Below, piece after piece: positions 7,304 to 15,413 of a stretch of DNA of 64,000 bases. Each line of letters starts with the position of its first letter. Within the stretch, counting starts at the first letter, position 1. The position numbers and the translations under genes are program-made. The notes under the pieces are model-generated. The model saw only the letters and a program-made list of their open reading frames with translations, was not told the origin of the DNA and did no database searches. Origin of the DNA: Bacteroidota bacterium (lineage in GTDB: Bacteria > Bacteroidota > Bacteroidia > Bacteroidales > FEN-979); contig JAPLDJ010000015.1 in the NCBI GenBank assembly GCA_026391805.1, forward strand, positions 248,001-312,000, given 5' to 3'.

Positions 7304-8107
7304 ATGACGCGACAAATCACCAGCCTGCAAAATCCCTTCATCAAGAACCTCCTCCTGCTGCAGGAAAAACCGCGTGCGAGAAAGGAGCAGGACCTTTTTG
7401 TCATTGAAGGAGTGCGGGAGGTCAGGTTGGCGGTGACCTCAGGTTTTAAATTGACGGAACTGGTTTATTGCAGGGAGCTTCTGGCGGAAAACGAGCTTGA
7501 AACGCTGGTTTCATTGCCGGGAGTTTCATTTGGACTGACCGAGGTCCCGCCGGAAGTTTACAACCGGCTTGCTTACCGCAAAGACCAGGGGGGAATGATG
7601 GCCCTGGCAATTCCGAGGAGGACCGGGTTGGAAGAATTGAAACTGAACACAAACCCCCTCCTGCTGGTGCTCGAGTCGGTTGAAAAGCCGGGCAATCTTG
7701 GGGCACTGCTTCGAACTGCCGATGCTGCAAACCTTGATGCCGTGATCATCTGCGATCCGCAAACCGACATCTATAATCCCAATGCCATCCGGTCAAGCAT
7801 CGGTTGTATTTTTACTATCCCGGTTGTTACCTGTACATCGCAGGAAGCGATCGCCTGGCTTCGTTCCAACCGGATCAGGATGTTCGGTACCGCTTTATCA
7901 GCAATCAAATTCTATCATGAAACCGATCTCACCGGACCTGCAGCCATCATTATGGGATCGGAAGCATTCGGACTGAGCAGTACCTGGCTGGATGAATCGG
8001 ATGAACGGATAAAGATCCCGATGAATGGAAAGATCGATTCGCTGAATGTTTCAACCTCAGCAGCCATTGTAGTATTTGAAGCCCTCCGTCAGCGGAATTT
8101 TAAATAG
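7304..8107 (+). CDS. TrmH/SpoU-family RNA 2'-O-methyltransferase
   Basis: 267 residues. The N-terminal third is the RNA-binding SpoU substrate domain; the C-terminal two thirds carry the three SpoU motifs, NLGALLRTADAA, IIMGSEAFGLS and IPMNGKIDSLNVSTSAAI, which form the trefoil-knot SAM site. Such enzymes methylate a ribose 2'-OH in rRNA or tRNA; the target cannot be told from sequence alone. The stop codon TAG (8105-8107) is itself part of an AGCGA-type short repeat. Confidence 0.88.
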   Translation: MTRQITSLQNPFIKNLLLLQEKPRARKEQDLFVIEGVREVRLAVTSGFKLTELVYCRELLAENELETLVSLPGVSFGLTEVPPEVYNRLAYRKDQGGMMALAIPRRTGLEELKLNTNPLLLVLESVEKPGNLGALLRTADAANLDAVIICDPQTDIYNPNAIRSSIGCIFTIPVVTCTSQEAIAWLRSNRIRMFGTALSAIKFYHETDLTGPAAIIMGSEAFGLSSTWLDESDERIKIPMNGKIDSLNVSTSAAIVVFEALRQRNFK

Positions 8108-8130
8108 CGAGATAGCGAAATAGCGAAAAA
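8104..8130. repeat. Short repeat ATAGCGA(A/G) x3
   Basis: Three units starting at the methyltransferase stop codon; same family as the reverse-complement copy at 5773-5803. Confidence 0.6.
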
Positions 8131-8161
8131 TTCATTCGCATATTCGACATTCCACTAAAAG

Positions 8162-8269
8162 CTAACTCTTCTTCTTAGCTTTCTTTTCAATCTTCTCGGC
8201 CCGCTTTTCCTTCGGCGTTTTTGCCGGTGCTTTTTTCACACTCTTCTTAACATCTTTTCCTTTTGCCAT
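8162..8269 (-). CDS. 35-residue lysine-rich small basic protein
   Basis: An ATG at 8269 opens a 35-codon frame ending in TAG at 8162-8164. The product begins MAKGKDVKKSVKKAP and ends KKAKKKS; about half of its residues are Lys. Small proteins of this composition recur across Bacteroidetes genomes as hypothetical proteins, and the codon pattern and Lys/Ala/Pro balance look selected rather than random. It could bind nucleic acid (ribosome or nucleoid), which is inference from charge only. It stands alone in a ~370-bp gap that otherwise shows nothing. Confidence 0.65.
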   Translation of the reverse strand: MAKGKDVKKSVKKAPAKTPKEKRAEKIEKKAKKKS

Positions 8270-8475
8270 AAATCTATGTTTTACCTGTTAATGTAATTGT
8301 GCATTGTAAAAACAATCAACCTGCTAATTAACCTTGCTGATAACTGAATGCTGAAGTCAGCAGTTACACAAAGATAAGAGTATTATGAATAAATAGTTCT
8401 TCCTAAACTCCTTTTGGGGAATGACTGTTGCCTTATTTTAACGCAAAGTCGGCAAAGAAATAAAATCGTAAATCC

Positions 8476-9357
8476 TTACCACTTATACTTTTCATCATGG
8501 TCCCCAAATGTCAGAAACCCCTTTGGCATCCGCGTCGATAGTTCGATGCGCTGGCCGGTCACCGGGTGAGGAAATGTGAAGAAGAATGCATGAAGCCGGA
8601 TTCTTCGTTTGATCTTTTTATCCGCTCCATAACTGAAATCCCCGACGATGGGGTACCCCATTTCCGAAAGTTGTACGCGGATCTGGTGCTTACGGCCGGT
8701 TTCCAGTCTTACTTCGAGCAGCGTAGTAGTTTCAAGTGTCTTCAGGGTTTTATAATGCGTTATCGCAAATTTCGCACCCGGCCGTTCCTGTTTCACGACA
8801 AAAACCTTTTTGTCATACCCTTCAATCAGCCAGTTTTCCAGTGTTCCTTCTGTCTTTTCAGGCGTTCCCTCCACCACCGCATAATAGCGTTTCTCCGTTT
8901 CCTTCCAGTTTTCTTTAATGCGTTCCTGGATATTCTCCGATTTTGCAAAGATCAGGATACCGGATACTTCACGGTCAAGGCGGTGCACCACAAAGATCTT
9001 TTCTTTGCCTTTCGACCGCTCCCGCAGATAATCCGTCAACTCCCTGTAAAGCGAAGTCCCGCTGGTTCCTTTTTCACCGTAGGTCAGGATCCCGGCCGGT
9101 TTTTCAACAACGATCACATGCTCGTCTTCAAATAACACAGGAAAGGGACAATCGTATGAATCCGGCGAAGCTTTGAATTTAAGGTATTCTACTACATCCC
9201 CTGGTTTTACTGCAAAATTTGGCTGCATTGCCGGTTTGCCGTTCACGCTTACACTGCCGTGAAGAATGATCTTCTTGACCATGGAACGCGATCCTGTTTT
9301 GAATTCCTTGATCAGAAGAGCGGATAAGGTGGTTTCTTCCAGGGGCAGGATTTTCAT
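8476..9357 (-). CDS. RluA-family pseudouridine synthase with S4 domain
   Basis: 293 residues. An S4 RNA-binding domain covers residues ~15-65 (VKKIILHGSVSVNG), and the catalytic domain follows with the RluA motif HRLDREVSGILIFAK holding the active-site Asp, and the C-terminal TGRKHQIRVQL motif. It isomerises uridine in rRNA or tRNA; the exact site is not decided by sequence. The Ser in REVSG replaces the more common Thr, a conservative change. Confidence 0.88.
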   Translation of the reverse strand: MKILPLEETTLSALLIKEFKTGSRSMVKKIILHGSVSVNGKPAMQPNFAVKPGDVVEYLKFKASPDSYDCPFPVLFEDEHVIVVEKPAGILTYGEKGTSGTSLYRELTDYLRERSKGKEKIFVVHRLDREVSGILIFAKSENIQERIKENWKETEKRYYAVVEGTPEKTEGTLENWLIEGYDKKVFVVKQERPGAKFAITHYKTLKTLETTTLLEVRLETGRKHQIRVQLSEMGYPIVGDFSYGADKKIKRRIRLHAFFFTFPHPVTGQRIELSTRMPKGFLTFGDHDEKYKW

Positions 9358-9399
9358 ACGGATAATTTCTGCAAAGATCGGAAAGAAAAGGGATTAAGC

Positions 9400-10464
9400 C
9401 TATTTTAAAGCAACATTCATGAAAACCGGCTGGTGGTCGGAACAGGTAAAACCGTTAACAATCGTTTTTACGGACCTGATTTCCACATTCGGTGATACGA
9501 TGTAGAAATCGATGATGGTCGTCCGGGTTATCCCTTTCCGGTAAGGCATATCAACATCCCGGTTGGTTGGCGAAGAAGGATCGCTGGCAACCTGCCAGCC
9601 CGGGAAGAGCTGCGGGTCGATCGGGGGTTCCACGGTCTTCACAACATCTCCCGTCCGGATTGCCTTCGCATCAAATCCTGGCGGGTTGTTGTTCCAATCG
9701 CCACCCGCGATCACATAGTTGCCTTTCTCAAACTCGGCCAGCATGAACCTTTTCAGGATGAGCAATTCTTTTTTTCTCAACTTCCCGTCTTCGTCATAGG
9801 TTGAATTATGCGTATTGATGATCACCAGCTGCTTCCCCAAAGAAAGGTAATATCGCAGGACGATGAAACAGCGCTTGAGGAAAAAGATCTGTTTCGGCCA
9901 GGAAAATGTTGTTCCGAAATCGATCCGCTCTGCCGACTGAGGAATGAAACGGGTGAAGCAGGATATCCCCGATATGACCTGCCCCATCGGCTCATCCAGC
10001 GGCAACGGAACAAAGCGGCAATCGTAATTCTTTGCAAACACAAAGGAATGGCCGGGAAACACTTTCGAAAGTTCTTCAATCTCATCAACAGAATAACTCC
10101 TCTTTGCATGCACATCCGCTTCCTGGAGAAGTACCATGTCAACAGTATCCGAATCTGAAAGTAATTTCTTAATGCCGGCGAGGTATTTCGAAAATTCAGC
10201 TTTTGCAGGTCTTACTCTTTTCCCGTTTTCATAGAAAAAATCCATCTTCTCGCCAAGTCCGCTGTAGCCGATGTTCCAGGTCAGAAAGGAAAAGCTGCGT
10301 TTTGAGACCGGCAGTGGTACTCCGGTTCCTTTGAACGGAAGGATCTCCTTTTCGGGAGGATAGTAATCTGTAATCGTCATGTACAGCAGCAGTCCAACGA
10401 CAATCCCGGCCGGAACCAATACAACGCCTCCAACGATCCCGATCCATTTTGATCTTCTTTTCAC
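9400..10464 (-). CDS. Membrane-anchored endonuclease/exonuclease/phosphatase (EEP) family protein
   Basis: 354 residues. One N-terminal membrane segment (residues ~8-30) is followed by an EEP domain with motifs FLTWNIGY, LLQEADV, IINTHNS, GGDWNNNPP and CSDHQPVF, which supply the Mg-binding Asn/Glu and catalytic Asp/His residues. The family includes DNases, phosphoinositide and sphingomyelin phosphodiesterases. With the catalytic part outside the cytoplasm, a lipid or phosphodiester substrate in the periplasm is possible, but the substrate is unknown. It is divergent from the GH3 gene with a 75-bp shared promoter region. Confidence 0.8.
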   Translation of the reverse strand: MKRRSKWIGIVGGVVLVPAGIVVGLLLYMTITDYYPPEKEILPFKGTGVPLPVSKRSFSFLTWNIGYSGLGEKMDFFYENGKRVRPAKAEFSKYLAGIKKLLSDSDTVDMVLLQEADVHAKRSYSVDEIEELSKVFPGHSFVFAKNYDCRFVPLPLDEPMGQVISGISCFTRFIPQSAERIDFGTTFSWPKQIFFLKRCFIVLRYYLSLGKQLVIINTHNSTYDEDGKLRKKELLILKRFMLAEFEKGNYVIAGGDWNNNPPGFDAKAIRTGDVVKTVEPPIDPQLFPGWQVASDPSSPTNRDVDMPYRKGITRTTIIDFYIVSPNVEIRSVKTIVNGFTCSDHQPVFMNVALK

Positions 10465-10539
10465 CCTTCCGTTTTTGAGGGCGGAAAAGTACCATTTTTT
10501 TCATAATTTTACCGTGTCGCTGTTCGAAACTATTTTCTT

Positions 10540-12105
10540 ATGCCCATCCTCGGATCCATCATAAAGACTGCCTATACCATTCGCCAGATCCCCATCGACA
10601 TTAAAAAGAATTTTAATCCGGTCGTTGCACAGCGGAAAGAATTGAAGAAATTGCTGAACCGTTCCCAGGATACTGCTTTCGGTGAACATTACCGGTTTGC
10701 GGATATGCTGGCACAGAAAGATTTTGTCAGTGCCTTCCGTGAAACCGTCCCGGTTCATGACTATGACAAAATGTTCAAGGACTGGTGGTACCGGAGCCTG
10801 AACGGCGAATCGTGGGTGACATGGCCCGGAAAGATCAAGTATTTTGCCCTGACCTCGGGAACGGCCGGAGCCTCGTCGAAACACATTCCCGTTACAACCG
10901 ATATGCTTCGCGCCATCCGGAAAGCCAGCATCCGCCAGCTGGTCATGACCACCAAGTACAATTTCCCGGATGAATTCTATGAAAAAGGGATCCTCATGAT
11001 CGGCGGAAGCACGCACCTGCAGTACAACGGCACTTACTACAAAGGCGACCTTTCCGGGATCACCGCGAGCAACATTCCTTTCTGGTTCCAGCATTTCTAT
11101 AAACCCGGCCCGCGGATCTCATGGGAAGAGGTCTGGTCGGTCAAGCTGGATGAGATCGTGCGAAAAGCGAAAAACTGGGACATCGGCATCATCGTCGGGG
11201 TCCCGGCCTGGATCCAGATCATCCTCGAACGCATCATCGATCATTACGGCGTCCGGAACATCCATGAGATCTGGCCAAACCTGTCGGCCTATGTTCACAG
11301 CGGCGTCTCTTTTGATCCCTATGTTAAAAGTTTTGAACGGCTGCTCGGAAGGCCCATTGTTTATAACGAATCCTACCTTGCATCGGAAGGTTATATCGCT
11401 TACCAGAAGGCCGGGCAGCGGAATGCTCTTACAATGATCCTCGATAACGGCCTGTTCTATGAATTCATCCCGTACAACAACTCTAATTTTGATGCTGAAG
11501 GGAACCTTTTGGCAAAGCCGGAAATACTGACCATTTCGGAGGTGGAAAACGACAGGGAATATGCCTTGCTGCTTTCTTCTTGTGCCGGTGCCTGGCGTTA
11601 CCTGATCGGAGATACCCTGAAGTTCACCAACAAAGAGTGCTGTGAAATTGTGCTGACGGGGCGAACGAAGCATTACCTGAGCCTTTGCGGCGAACACCTC
11701 TCCCAGGATAACATGAACCGTGCGATCAGGATGCTCCAGGATGAATTCGACATCAAGATCAATGAATTTACTGTCGCCGGGATCAGGTACGGCAGCCTCT
11801 TTGCCCACAAATGGTACCTGGGAACGGATGACCCGATCGATCCCGAACTGGCTGCAGAAAAGCTGGATGGTTATCTCTCTGTTCTCAACGACGACTACCG
11901 GGTGGAGCGCCTGGAAGCCATCCGTGAAGTTTATGCAGAAGTATTACCTTTACAACTCTTTTATGACTGGATGAAGATGAAGGGCAAAGAGGGAGGAGCC
12001 CATAAATTCCCGCGCGTGCTGAAAGAGAACCAGCTCGCCGAATGGGAAGAACACATCGAAAACGTAATCCCGCATAATATGCGGAACCCGATAAAACAAC
12101 CATAG
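10540..12105 (+). CDS. GH3-family acyl-acid amido synthetase
   Basis: 521 residues, the normal length of bacterial GH3 proteins. The three ATP/AMP-binding motifs are visible: LTSGTAGASSKHIPV, YNESYLASEGY and YLIGDTLKFTN, followed by the TGRTKHYLSLCGEHL hinge. Plant GH3 enzymes adenylate a carboxylic acid such as jasmonate or auxin and join it to an amino acid; the substrates of bacterial members are largely unknown. The LysE-type exporter gene begins directly after the TAG stop, which implies co-translation and suggests product or amino-acid export (inference). Confidence 0.88.
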   Translation: MPILGSIIKTAYTIRQIPIDIKKNFNPVVAQRKELKKLLNRSQDTAFGEHYRFADMLAQKDFVSAFRETVPVHDYDKMFKDWWYRSLNGESWVTWPGKIKYFALTSGTAGASSKHIPVTTDMLRAIRKASIRQLVMTTKYNFPDEFYEKGILMIGGSTHLQYNGTYYKGDLSGITASNIPFWFQHFYKPGPRISWEEVWSVKLDEIVRKAKNWDIGIIVGVPAWIQIILERIIDHYGVRNIHEIWPNLSAYVHSGVSFDPYVKSFERLLGRPIVYNESYLASEGYIAYQKAGQRNALTMILDNGLFYEFIPYNNSNFDAEGNLLAKPEILTISEVENDREYALLLSSCAGAWRYLIGDTLKFTNKECCEIVLTGRTKHYLSLCGEHLSQDNMNRAIRMLQDEFDIKINEFTVAGIRYGSLFAHKWYLGTDDPIDPELAAEKLDGYLSVLNDDYRVERLEAIREVYAEVLPLQLFYDWMKMKGKEGGAHKFPRVLKENQLAEWEEHIENVIPHNMRNPIKQP

Positions 12106-12777
12106 TTGAGCATCAAACTTCTACACCCTCTTTTTGAGGGGCTGATCCTGGGTATTACCGTTGCAATAACGCTCGGGCCGGCTCTGGTTGCATTGCTGCA
12201 GACCAGCATCAAGCATGGGATAAAAACAGGGATCTTTCTTGCGTTCGGAATCTTCATCAGCGATCTTTTTCTTGTGGTCGGCGCTTTTTACGGCGTTTCC
12301 GAGATCATTACCGCCCCGAAATATCATCTGATCTTTGGCCTTCTCGGTGGCGTTGTCATGATCGCTTTTGGCATCTATACTTTTTTCCGCAAGATCCCGC
12401 CTTCGGATACCATTGAACCCATCAATGAGTTCCATGTGAAACGGAAGGGGGTAATCCCATATTTTTTTAAGGGCTTTTTACTGAATGTTGTCAACCCTTC
12501 CCTCTGGTTTTTCTGGATCTTCTGGGTGGTTTCGATAAACTCTACCTATGGCGGCGACCGAAAATCCGTCGCCCTGTTCTTTGCCGGAGCATTGGGCATG
12601 ATCCTGGCCACCGACATCCTGAAAGTCGTACTTGCTAACAAGATCAAGGTGCTCGGGAACCCGAACGTCAAATTCTGGATCAACCGTGTGGTCGGGATTC
12701 TCTTTTTCATTTTCGGTGCATTCATCATTACAGGTACTTTAATGGAATACCTTGGAATCCATTTCAGGGTGACCTGA
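12106..12777 (+). CDS. LysE-family amino-acid/metabolite exporter
   Basis: 223 residues with about six membrane segments. The N-terminal signature GITVAITLGPALVALLQTSI matches LysE/RhtB exporters, in which the conserved Gly-Pro pair lies in the first helix. The start appears to be TTG at 12106, touching the TAG of the GH3 gene; no ATG exists early enough to keep the first helix. Translation is therefore likely coupled to GH3. Family members export lysine, homoserine, threonine or related compounds; the substrate here is not known. Confidence 0.82.
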   Translation: MSIKLLHPLFEGLILGITVAITLGPALVALLQTSIKHGIKTGIFLAFGIFISDLFLVVGAFYGVSEIITAPKYHLIFGLLGGVVMIAFGIYTFFRKIPPSDTIEPINEFHVKRKGVIPYFFKGFLLNVVNPSLWFFWIFWVVSINSTYGGDRKSVALFFAGALGMILATDILKVVLANKIKVLGNPNVKFWINRVVGILFFIFGAFIITGTLMEYLGIHFRVT

Positions 12778-12811
12778 GCAGTTTTATATTCATCGATAAA
12801 AAAACAGAAGT

Positions 12812-13384
12812 ATGGAAACAAAACCTTACAAAAACTGGTGGTTCCTGGCCTGTAACGGGCTTTTTGCAATTCTTTTCGGGTTACTGCTAATATTTTTCAC
12901 GGAGGATGTTATCCGGTCCGCGATGTTTGTCGTTGGACTTATTATTGCAATATTGGGATTGATCTTCTTTGGTGTAGGTGTTTTTCAGCTTAAAAAAGAC
13001 AGAAGTGTGGCCATGATGATCCTGCTGTCCATTTGTTCTCTCTTCGTCGGGGTCGGGATTATGATCCTGAAGGATAAGACTCTTGACCTGATCTTTATGC
13101 TTGTGGGGATCTGGGCCGTGGTCGTCGGTATCTTCCAGCTGGTTGTCCTTGTGAATGTCAGACAGAACCTCTCCAACAGGAATGTCATTCTTTTTAACGG
13201 ACTTTTGACGATGCTTCTTGGTGTGGTAATGTTTTTTCTTCCCAAAATAATCACCCATTTCATCCTTGTGGTCATTGGGATTTTTGCCGTTATCTTTGGG
13301 GTTGTGATGATTTACCTGGCTTTCGCCATCCGGAAAACCTCGATGATCGCTTCAAAAGAACCGACCGACCTCCCGCCGGCCTAG
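12812..13384 (+). CDS. HdeD/DUF308 family membrane protein
   Basis: 190 residues made of six hydrophobic helices in three repeated pairs, with short charged loops such as KDRS and KDKT, as in HdeD-type proteins (DUF308). HdeD is linked to acid resistance in E. coli, but the function of distant members is unknown. It follows the LysE gene by 34 bp and may share its transcript. Confidence 0.75.
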   Translation: METKPYKNWWFLACNGLFAILFGLLLIFFTEDVIRSAMFVVGLIIAILGLIFFGVGVFQLKKDRSVAMMILLSICSLFVGVGIMILKDKTLDLIFMLVGIWAVVVGIFQLVVLVNVRQNLSNRNVILFNGLLTMLLGVVMFFLPKIITHFILVVIGIFAVIFGVVMIYLAFAIRKTSMIASKEPTDLPPA

Positions 13385-13389
13385 CGGCA

Positions 13390-14106
13390 TCAGATCGTCC
13401 GGATCAGTTTTTCAAATTCTGCCTTGAAATTGGTGCCGATGGGGATGTAGCGGTCTTTCAGCTTCACCTGGTTCCCTTCGATCATGTCGATCCTGGCAAG
13501 CGATACGATAAACGATTTATGGATCCTTGGAAATTGTTTCGGGGAAAGAATGGCCTCCAGGTTTTTCATCGACTGGTAGCTGACGATCATCCGGTCGGAC
13601 GTATAGATCTTCACATAATCGCCCAGCGCTTCGATGTAAAGAATGTCGTTGAGACTGATCCTGTAAGTCTTCTTGCTGGATTTTACGAAGATGAACTGGT
13701 CTTCCTCCTCAGCGGAAGGGGATCGTTTCATGGCTTGCCGTGACTGCGGATGAATAAGCTTTTCGGCTTTCTGAACGGCTTTCAGGAACCGCTCCATGCT
13801 GAAGGGTTTCATCAGGAAATCCACCACGTTCAGTTCATACCCCTGGATGGCAAATTCCGCGTAGGCGGTGGTAATGATGACCATCGGCGGATGTTTCAGG
13901 CTCCGGAGGAATTCAAGTCCGCTCAGTTTCGGCATGTTGATGTCGAGAAAGACCAGGTCGATCCGCTGCTCCTCCAGGATCTCCAGGGCATCCAGCGCGT
14001 TGTTGCATTTCCCGGCAAGGTCGAGGGATGGGATCTCTTCCGCGTACTTTTCAATGACACGCTGGGCCAGCGGTTCGTCGTCGATGATCAGGCATTTCAT
14101 CTTCAT
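13390..14106 (-). CDS. LytTR-type response regulator, pair 1
   Basis: 238 residues. The receiver domain (1-~120) has the acidic pair IDDE, the phospho-acceptor Asp in VFLDINMP and the Lys in FLMKPF. The C-terminal LytTR DNA-binding domain (~140-238) shows FVKSSKKTYRI, ILYIEALGDYVKIY and FPRIHKSFIVSL. It starts with ATGA overlapping the stop of the histidine-kinase gene, so the two are translationally coupled. It is a close paralogue of the regulator at 20309-21034. Confidence 0.92.
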   Translation of the reverse strand: MKMKCLIIDDEPLAQRVIEKYAEEIPSLDLAGKCNNALDALEILEEQRIDLVFLDINMPKLSGLEFLRSLKHPPMVIITTAYAEFAIQGYELNVVDFLMKPFSMERFLKAVQKAEKLIHPQSRQAMKRSPSAEEEDQFIFVKSSKKTYRISLNDILYIEALGDYVKIYTSDRMIVSYQSMKNLEAILSPKQFPRIHKSFIVSLARIDMIEGNQVKLKDRYIPIGTNFKAEFEKLIRTI

Positions 14107-15155
14107 GTGATCACCAGTTGCAGTTCAACATGAAATTCATTGCCGGGTTCAGTAATGGTAAGTTGGTGCTTCGCAGGATAAAGAAGGTTGAGCCTCCTCC
14201 TGACATTCGCCAGGCCTATTCCTTCCTCTTTCCTTCCGGCTACTGCCGGGATTTCATATTTGTTGTTTTTTACAGAGAAGATCAGGCTGTCGGAATGCGT
14301 GAGGTCGAAAACGATACGGATGAAGGATTCTGTATTTTTTTCCTTAGGCACATGCTTGAAAGCATTTTCAATGAACGGGACGAAGAGCAGGGGAGCAATC
14401 CTGAGATCGGTATGATCTCCTTTGACCTCCATTTCAACCTTCAGTTTTTCACCGATCCGCAGCTCTTCAAGCGAAATATAATTCCGGAGAAATACCAGCT
14501 GCCGCTCCATGGGCACAAACGCGTCCTGTGTTTCGTAGAGGATATAGCGCATCAGCTCCGATAGCCGGAGGATCAGTTCCGGGGTTTTTTCAGATTTGTC
14601 AAGGCTTAAAGAATAGATGCTGTTCAGTGTATTGAAGTAAAAATGAGGGTTGAGCTGTGCTTTCAGGGCCCTTAATTCTGATTCCGTTTTTTCCTGTTCG
14701 ATCTCCCTGATCATCAGGGCGGCATCCTGCAGCGCGACAGAGTCCCGTGTGAATTTGATCAGGGTCGAAACAACAAGAAATACCAGCACCAGGATGAATT
14801 CAGCCACCATTTCGGTCAGCACATTCGGATTCCCGCCCTCAAACGCGAAGGAGACAAAATAATTCAGGCAGATGAACAGTGCGATGTTCAGTACCTGTAA
14901 GATCGTGAACAGCCCGTACCGGCGCCGGTTGAAGAAAAAGGGCAACAGCCAGAGCAGGTTGATGTATACCGAAACGGCAAGGAACACAAGCGTAACAAGG
15001 ATGTTGACGGCGGTCTGAAAATCCATGGCCTGTATCCTGAAATCACGCGTATAAAAGATCAGAACCGTAAAAAGCACCAGGCTCAGCATCCAGAACAGGA
15101 GGTGCATCAGGATGTTTCCAAGGCGTATTTTGCGGGGAAGCTCTGTTTTTGACAT
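14103..15155 (-). CDS. LytS/YehU-type sensor histidine kinase, pair 1
   Basis: About 350 residues from the chosen ATG at 15155. Four membrane helices occupy the first ~150 residues, then a linker coiled coil and the His_kinase domain with phospho-accepting His in LNPHFYFNTLNSIYSL, and the ATPase N-box region FIENAFKHVPKEK and G-box EGIGLANVRRRL. No extracytoplasmic sensor domain of size is present. The frame continues upstream to an ATG at 15242, but that would add an atypical 29-residue extension. It works with the LytTR regulator overlapping its 3' end. Confidence 0.88.
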   Translation of the reverse strand: MSKTELPRKIRLGNILMHLLFWMLSLVLFTVLIFYTRDFRIQAMDFQTAVNILVTLVFLAVSVYINLLWLLPFFFNRRRYGLFTILQVLNIALFICLNYFVSFAFEGGNPNVLTEMVAEFILVLVFLVVSTLIKFTRDSVALQDAALMIREIEQEKTESELRALKAQLNPHFYFNTLNSIYSLSLDKSEKTPELILRLSELMRYILYETQDAFVPMERQLVFLRNYISLEELRIGEKLKVEMEVKGDHTDLRIAPLLFVPFIENAFKHVPKEKNTESFIRIVFDLTHSDSLIFSVKNNKYEIPAVAGRKEEGIGLANVRRRLNLLYPAKHQLTITEPGNEFHVELQLVIT

Positions 15156-15336
15156 CGGATTGGCTGTTTTCAGAATAAGATCCAAATTTCCGAAAAAAAA
15201 CGGGGCACCGGATGGAAATTTGACGTTTACGCCAATTTCCATGATTAACCCACCGATTCGTCCGGCAAGGCGGAAATGGGTTTAAACCGGTAAAAGTAAA
15301 CGGTTATCGACTTTCTCCGGCGTTGGTCTAAAAAAA

Positions 15337-15367
15337 TTGCCCCTGAACATTATTCTGTTTACTATTG
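15337..15367 (+). promoter_or_regulatory. Possible promoter of the S46 peptidase gene
   Basis: TTG at 15337-15339, a 20-base spacer and TACTATTG (one mismatch to TAnnTTTG) at 15360-15367. The ATG lies at 15414. Confidence 0.35.
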
Positions 15368-15413
15368 CAACATGGATTTCCTTTAGAAACATAAACCTAA
15401 CCGCACCAAGAAA

